Positions 61,093-64,000 of a DNA stretch of 64,000 nt are shown here, one piece after another. The notes beneath the pieces were generated by a model, which ran no database searches, was not told where the DNA came from, and worked only from the letters and a program-made list of their open reading frames with translations. This DNA is from Gorillibacterium massiliense (GTDB taxonomy: Bacteria; Bacillota; Bacilli; Paenibacillales; NBRC-103111), in contig NZ_CBQR020000146.1 in the NCBI RefSeq assembly GCF_000455485.1, positions 82,533 to 146,532 on the forward strand, given 5' to 3'. The number at the start of each line of letters is the position of its first letter. Within the stretch, counting starts at the first letter, position 1. The translations under genes and the position numbers were made by a program.

Positions 61093-62829
61093 ATGGCGAA
61101 GAAAAAAAGTATTTGGTCCGTATTATTGATCTTCTCTCTCCTAGGGATTTTGTTCACAGGATGCAATACCAATAAAGATTCGAAAGAATCAACATCACCG
61201 AGCGCTAGCACCGCTCCATCCAGCAGCTCAGCACCCTCCGCTACCGCAAAGCCTGCAGATGGACCGGTTGACGGCGGTACCCTTGTTCTTAGCTCTTTTT
61301 CCGACGTGGTGAATCTCAACCCTATAATGATAAATGACACCTCTTCGGGGGATGTGGCTCAGTTTATTTTCGCTCAACTATACGATCTGGATCGCGGCGG
61401 CAACGTAACGGCGGAGCCATGGTCGCTGGCAGCGGCTCTCCCGGAAATTTCCTCTGATGGCTTGACGTATACCGTCAAATTGAAAGACGGGATTAAATGG
61501 AGCGACGGCCAACCGATCACCGCCGATGACGTGGTGTATACCGTGAAAACGGCCATCAATCCCGATACCGGGTCACCTCTCATCAGCTCCCTGGATAAAG
61601 TGAAGACGGTGGAAAAGGTGGATGACAAAACCGTTAAATTCACCTTAAAACAAATCTATGCCCCCATCCTGTATTCACTCTGCTTGCAGCTCGCTCCGGA
61701 GCATATTCTGAAAGACGTTCCGGTAAAAGAGATGCAAACCAACGCTTTCGGAACGGACCCGGCGAAGACGGTTACCAGCGGAGCTTGGAAATGGACGGCA
61801 TGGAAGCACGGCGAAAGCCACACTTTGGATGCCGATCCCAACTACTGGGGTTCTGTCAAACCTCATATCTCCCAACTGGTTTATAAAATCTACGCGGATC
61901 AAAACACCGAGGTACAGGCTTTGCTGAAGGGTGACGTGGACCATGTCAGTGCCATTCCGGTTACGCAAGTAGAGGCAGTAAAAGCCAACAAGTCCGTCAG
62001 CGTGATTCAAAAACCGGGTCCTCAATATGAGTATGTCGGTTTCAATTTCGACGCCAAAAACTTCAAGGACAACTACGATTTGTTTACCGGACAGAAGACC
62101 CGCCAGGCGATTGCCTACGCTCTGAACCGGCAAGGCATGGTAGACAACATTTTGAAGGGCGTCGGCGCTTTGATGAATGCGCCCTTCCTGCCAGATACAT
62201 GGGCGGACCCGAAAGATGCAGCCGTGAACTATGAATACAGCCCGGATAAAGCCAAGCAGCTATTGGCCGAAGACGGCTGGGTTGCCGGATCCGATGGCAT
62301 TCTTGCCAAAGATGGGCACCGCTTCTCCTTCGAGTTGCAATATAATGCAGGCAACAGCCGCCGGGAGCAAGTAGCCGCCGTCGTTCAGCAGAACTTGAAA
62401 GCCGTCGGCATTGAAGTAACGCCGAAAGCCATCGATTTCGCTTCCTGGATCGATAAAAACGTTACTCCCGGCAAGTTCCAGGCTGTTCTACTTGCTTGGT
62501 CGCTGAATAATCCCGACCCGGACGGGGAAAGCATTTTCTCTTCGAAGTATTTCCCGCCTGCCGGACAAAACAGCGGCTGGTATAAGAATCCGAAGTTGGA
62601 TCAGCTTTGGGTTGACGGCTATTCTACCGTTGATCAAAGCAAACGGAAGGATATCTATAAAGAAGTGGCCAAGGAAATTTCCACGGATCTGCCGTACGTC
62701 TTCCTCTACCAATATGGGCAGGCGATCGGCACAGGACCCCGGGTTCACTGGGCGGATGCGGATAGACCGGAACCGTCTCTCGGCTACGGGCAATACTTCC
62801 ACGCCATCAACTGGTGGGTAACCAAATAA
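61093..62829 (+). CDS. peptide ABC transporter substrate-binding lipoprotein
   Basis: A 578-residue SBP_bac_5 (OppA/DppA/AppA) lipoprotein. The signal peptide ends in the lipobox LFTGC (Cys near residue 24), followed by a Ser/Thr/Ala-rich linker (about 28-58). The domain is recognised by GGTLVLSSFSDVVNLNPI near 61, WSDGQPITADDVVYTVK near 137 and HGESHTLDADPNYWG near 235. ATG 61093 has AAGGAGG upstream; the frame is open further 5' without a ribosome site. First gene of an operon with dppB- and dppC-type permeases. Substrate (oligopeptide, dipeptide, nickel) cannot be decided. Confidence 0.93.
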   Translation: MAKKKSIWSVLLIFSLLGILFTGCNTNKDSKESTSPSASTAPSSSSAPSATAKPADGPVDGGTLVLSSFSDVVNLNPIMINDTSSGDVAQFIFAQLYDLDRGGNVTAEPWSLAAALPEISSDGLTYTVKLKDGIKWSDGQPITADDVVYTVKTAINPDTGSPLISSLDKVKTVEKVDDKTVKFTLKQIYAPILYSLCLQLAPEHILKDVPVKEMQTNAFGTDPAKTVTSGAWKWTAWKHGESHTLDADPNYWGSVKPHISQLVYKIYADQNTEVQALLKGDVDHVSAIPVTQVEAVKANKSVSVIQKPGPQYEYVGFNFDAKNFKDNYDLFTGQKTRQAIAYALNRQGMVDNILKGVGALMNAPFLPDTWADPKDAAVNYEYSPDKAKQLLAEDGWVAGSDGILAKDGHRFSFELQYNAGNSRREQVAAVVQQNLKAVGIEVTPKAIDFASWIDKNVTPGKFQAVLLAWSLNNPDPDGESIFSSKYFPPAGQNSGWYKNPKLDQLWVDGYSTVDQSKRKDIYKEVAKEISTDLPYVFLYQYGQAIGTGPRVHWADADRPEPSLGYGQYFHAINWWVTK

Positions 62830-62856
62830 AAGCAGAGCGGGGAATAGAATGAAGGG

Positions 62857-62896
62857 GGGAGGAAAGAGCGATCTCTTTCCTCTTCTCCTTTTTTCC
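62857..62896 (+). terminator. intercistronic stem-loop after the binding-protein gene
   Basis: GAGGAAAGAG-CGAT-CTCTTTCCTC forms a 10-bp stem followed by TTCTCCTTTTTT, 45 bases before the permease gene. Such hairpins commonly allow partial termination or 3' protection so that the binding protein is made in excess. Confidence 0.7.
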
Positions 62897-62939
62897 GAAG
62901 ACTCCGGTACGATGCAACCCTTCATAGGAGGACAGTCTG

Positions 62940-63908
62940 ATGACAGAGTATTTGATCCGCCGCATCCTGCAGTCGATTCTGGTTATTTTCCTTATCACGA
63001 TCTTTACGTTTATTCTGATACATGCGGCGCCTGGGGGTCCGACACAAGTGATGCTGTCACCGGGACTCTCGCCGGAAACCTTCAAACAGCAGGCGAGAAA
63101 CCTGGGACTCGATCAACCGGTTCCGCTGCAATATGTTCATTGGATCAAGGATATGCTGCACGGCAATCTCGGCTACACCTTTAAAAATCATCTTCCCATT
63201 TCGGATCTGATGTGGCCGCGGATCGGCAATACGTTCATTTTGATGGGAGTGGCTTGGCTGGTCTCCCTTATCATTGCGATTCCTTGGGGGATCTATAACA
63301 GCACGAAAGTTTACGGCGTATCGGATCAGACGGCATCCTTTATCTCTTATCTCGGTTTTGCCATGCCCACCTTCTGGTTTGGCATCCTGTTGCAGCAGTG
63401 GTTCTCGTTGAAGCTCAACTGGTTCCCGTTATCGGACATGCATACCCGCGGGCATGCGGGAATCGGCGATTTGTTCCTGCATCTTGTGTTACCCGTTACG
63501 GTTTTGGCCTTGGGTTTTCTAGCCTCTTATATGAAGTATGCCCGGGCCAGCATGCTGGAGGTTTTAGACCAGGATTACATCCGGACGGCAAGGGCTAAAG
63601 GGGTTAAGGAAGGAAAAGTGGTATTCCGCCATGCGCTGCGCAACGCGCTGATTCCGATCATTACGATATTGGGGTTGGATCTTCCTATTCTGGTTGCTGG
63701 AGCAACCTTGACCGAAAACGTATTCAATTGGCCAGGGATGGGCCGATGGTTCGTGGAGATGGCGACTGCGCGGGAATATTCGGCGCTGATGGCGATCACC
63801 ATCGTCATAGCGGTTATGGTGGTCATCGGGAATTTGTTGGCTGACATCCTTTATGCAATCGTCGACCCCCGCGTGAAGCTGGGCAAACAGGGAGGGAAGA
63901 CGGCATGA
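62940..63908 (+). CDS. peptide ABC transporter permease, DppB/OppB type
   Basis: A 322-residue permease with an N-terminal helix (MTEYLIRRILQSILVIFLITIFTFILIH, about 1-28), an extracytoplasmic loop (QPVPLQYVHWIKDMLHGNLG near 60) and five further helices. The EAA-type loop RTARAKGVKEGKVVFRHALRNALIP near 218 docks the ATPase. AGGAGG precedes the ATG. Second gene of the operon. Confidence 0.94.
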   Translation: MTEYLIRRILQSILVIFLITIFTFILIHAAPGGPTQVMLSPGLSPETFKQQARNLGLDQPVPLQYVHWIKDMLHGNLGYTFKNHLPISDLMWPRIGNTFILMGVAWLVSLIIAIPWGIYNSTKVYGVSDQTASFISYLGFAMPTFWFGILLQQWFSLKLNWFPLSDMHTRGHAGIGDLFLHLVLPVTVLALGFLASYMKYARASMLEVLDQDYIRTARAKGVKEGKVVFRHALRNALIPIITILGLDLPILVAGATLTENVFNWPGMGRWFVEMATAREYSALMAITIVIAVMVVIGNLLADILYAIVDPRVKLGKQGGKTA

Positions 63909-64000
63909 GCAGAAATCCCCAATCTCTTGTTGAATTTATCGAGCCTTCGAAGAAACCGGACAAGCCAAAATCCTCTATCGACCCAACCGTTTCCAAAAGA
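63905..64000 (+). CDS. peptide ABC transporter permease, DppC/OppC type (3' end cut by window)
   Basis: ATG 63905 overlaps the previous stop (ATGA) and opens a frame to the window end: 32 residues, Lys/Pro/Ser-rich (SRNPQSLVEFIEPSKKPDKP). This is typical of the cytoplasmic N-terminal tail of OppC before its first helix. Function is inferred from coupling and operon order. Confidence 0.7.
   Translation, partial: MSRNPQSLVEFIEPSKKPDKPKSSIDPTVSKR

Overview
The window looks like a chromosomal segment of a facultatively anaerobic Gram-positive bacterium of the Bacillales, most likely Paenibacillus-like. The evidence is strong AGGAGG-type ribosome binding sites with many GTG and TTG starts, a Bacillus-type Fnr with C-terminal cysteines, SigB with RsbV and RsbW, an ECF operon laid out like sigY, a SAM riboswitch on metNIQ, lipoproteins with Gram-positive lipoboxes and UgtP-type glycosyltransferases. 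I see no rRNA, tRNA, CRISPR array, phage genes or transposases. GC content is moderate, with a few AT-rich patches (around 19.8-21.4, 55.7-56.2 and 60.6-61.0 kb).

Layout. 0-1.2 kb: 3' part of hydF ([FeFe]-hydrogenase maturation). 1.2-5.0 kb: ECF sigma factor, small membrane protein and ABC exporter. 5.2-14.3 kb: an anaerobic block with nirBD and a formate/nitrite channel, fnr, a mobA-like gene and pflBA. 14.4-19.7 kb: TSUP permease, metallo-beta-lactamase-fold hydrolase, signal peptidase I, small stress and envelope proteins, L,D-transpeptidase and an nfeD-SPFH pair. 19.8-21.4 kb: an AT-rich tetR plus alpha/beta-hydrolase cassette. 21.5-25.7 kb: uridine kinase and metNIQ under a SAM-I riboswitch. 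26-32.9 kb: cold-shock protein, recQ, a response-regulator/PP2C phosphatase, a CheR-type methyltransferase, glgC and an SDR. 33-40.9 kb: two rsbV-rsbW pairs, sigB and stress genes (dps, DUF948, YtxH, GlsB-like, cardiolipin synthase). 40.9-49.2 kb: PASTA pseudokinase, thiamine pyrophosphokinase, a deacetylase fusion, and two UgtP-like glycosyltransferases flanking a YihY protein. 49.4-55.6 kb: gltBD. 56-60.5 kb: a 1428-residue double-ASKHA/DUF2229 protein. 61-64 kb: start of an oligopeptide ABC transporter operon.

How it works together. Regulatory sites readable in the DNA tie many genes together. TGTGA-N6-TCACA Fnr boxes are centred 41.5 bp (42.5 for pfl) upstream of predicted starts at nirB, fnr itself, mobA and pflB, so the 5-14 kb block reads as a local Fnr regulon. 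SigB-type promoters of the form G(A/T)TTC(A/T)-N13-14-GGGTA(A/T) precede the cold-shock gene, the DUF948 gene, the sigB operon, cls and yihY, with a weaker copy before a gene at 16.9 kb. The PP2C response regulator and CheR-type methyltransferase match RsbY and RsbM of the Bacillus cereus SigB pathway. A second rsbVW pair without a sigma gene suggests an extra partner-switching arm. SigX/SigY-like and SigW-like ECF promoters precede the ECF operon and the nfeD-SPFH pair.

The observations most worth following up are the duplicated RsbVW modules with RsbY/RsbM, the SigB-type promoter in front of a cold-shock gene, the double-ASKHA protein with its repeat-rich upstream region, the PASTA pseudokinase, and the envelope cluster around YihY.
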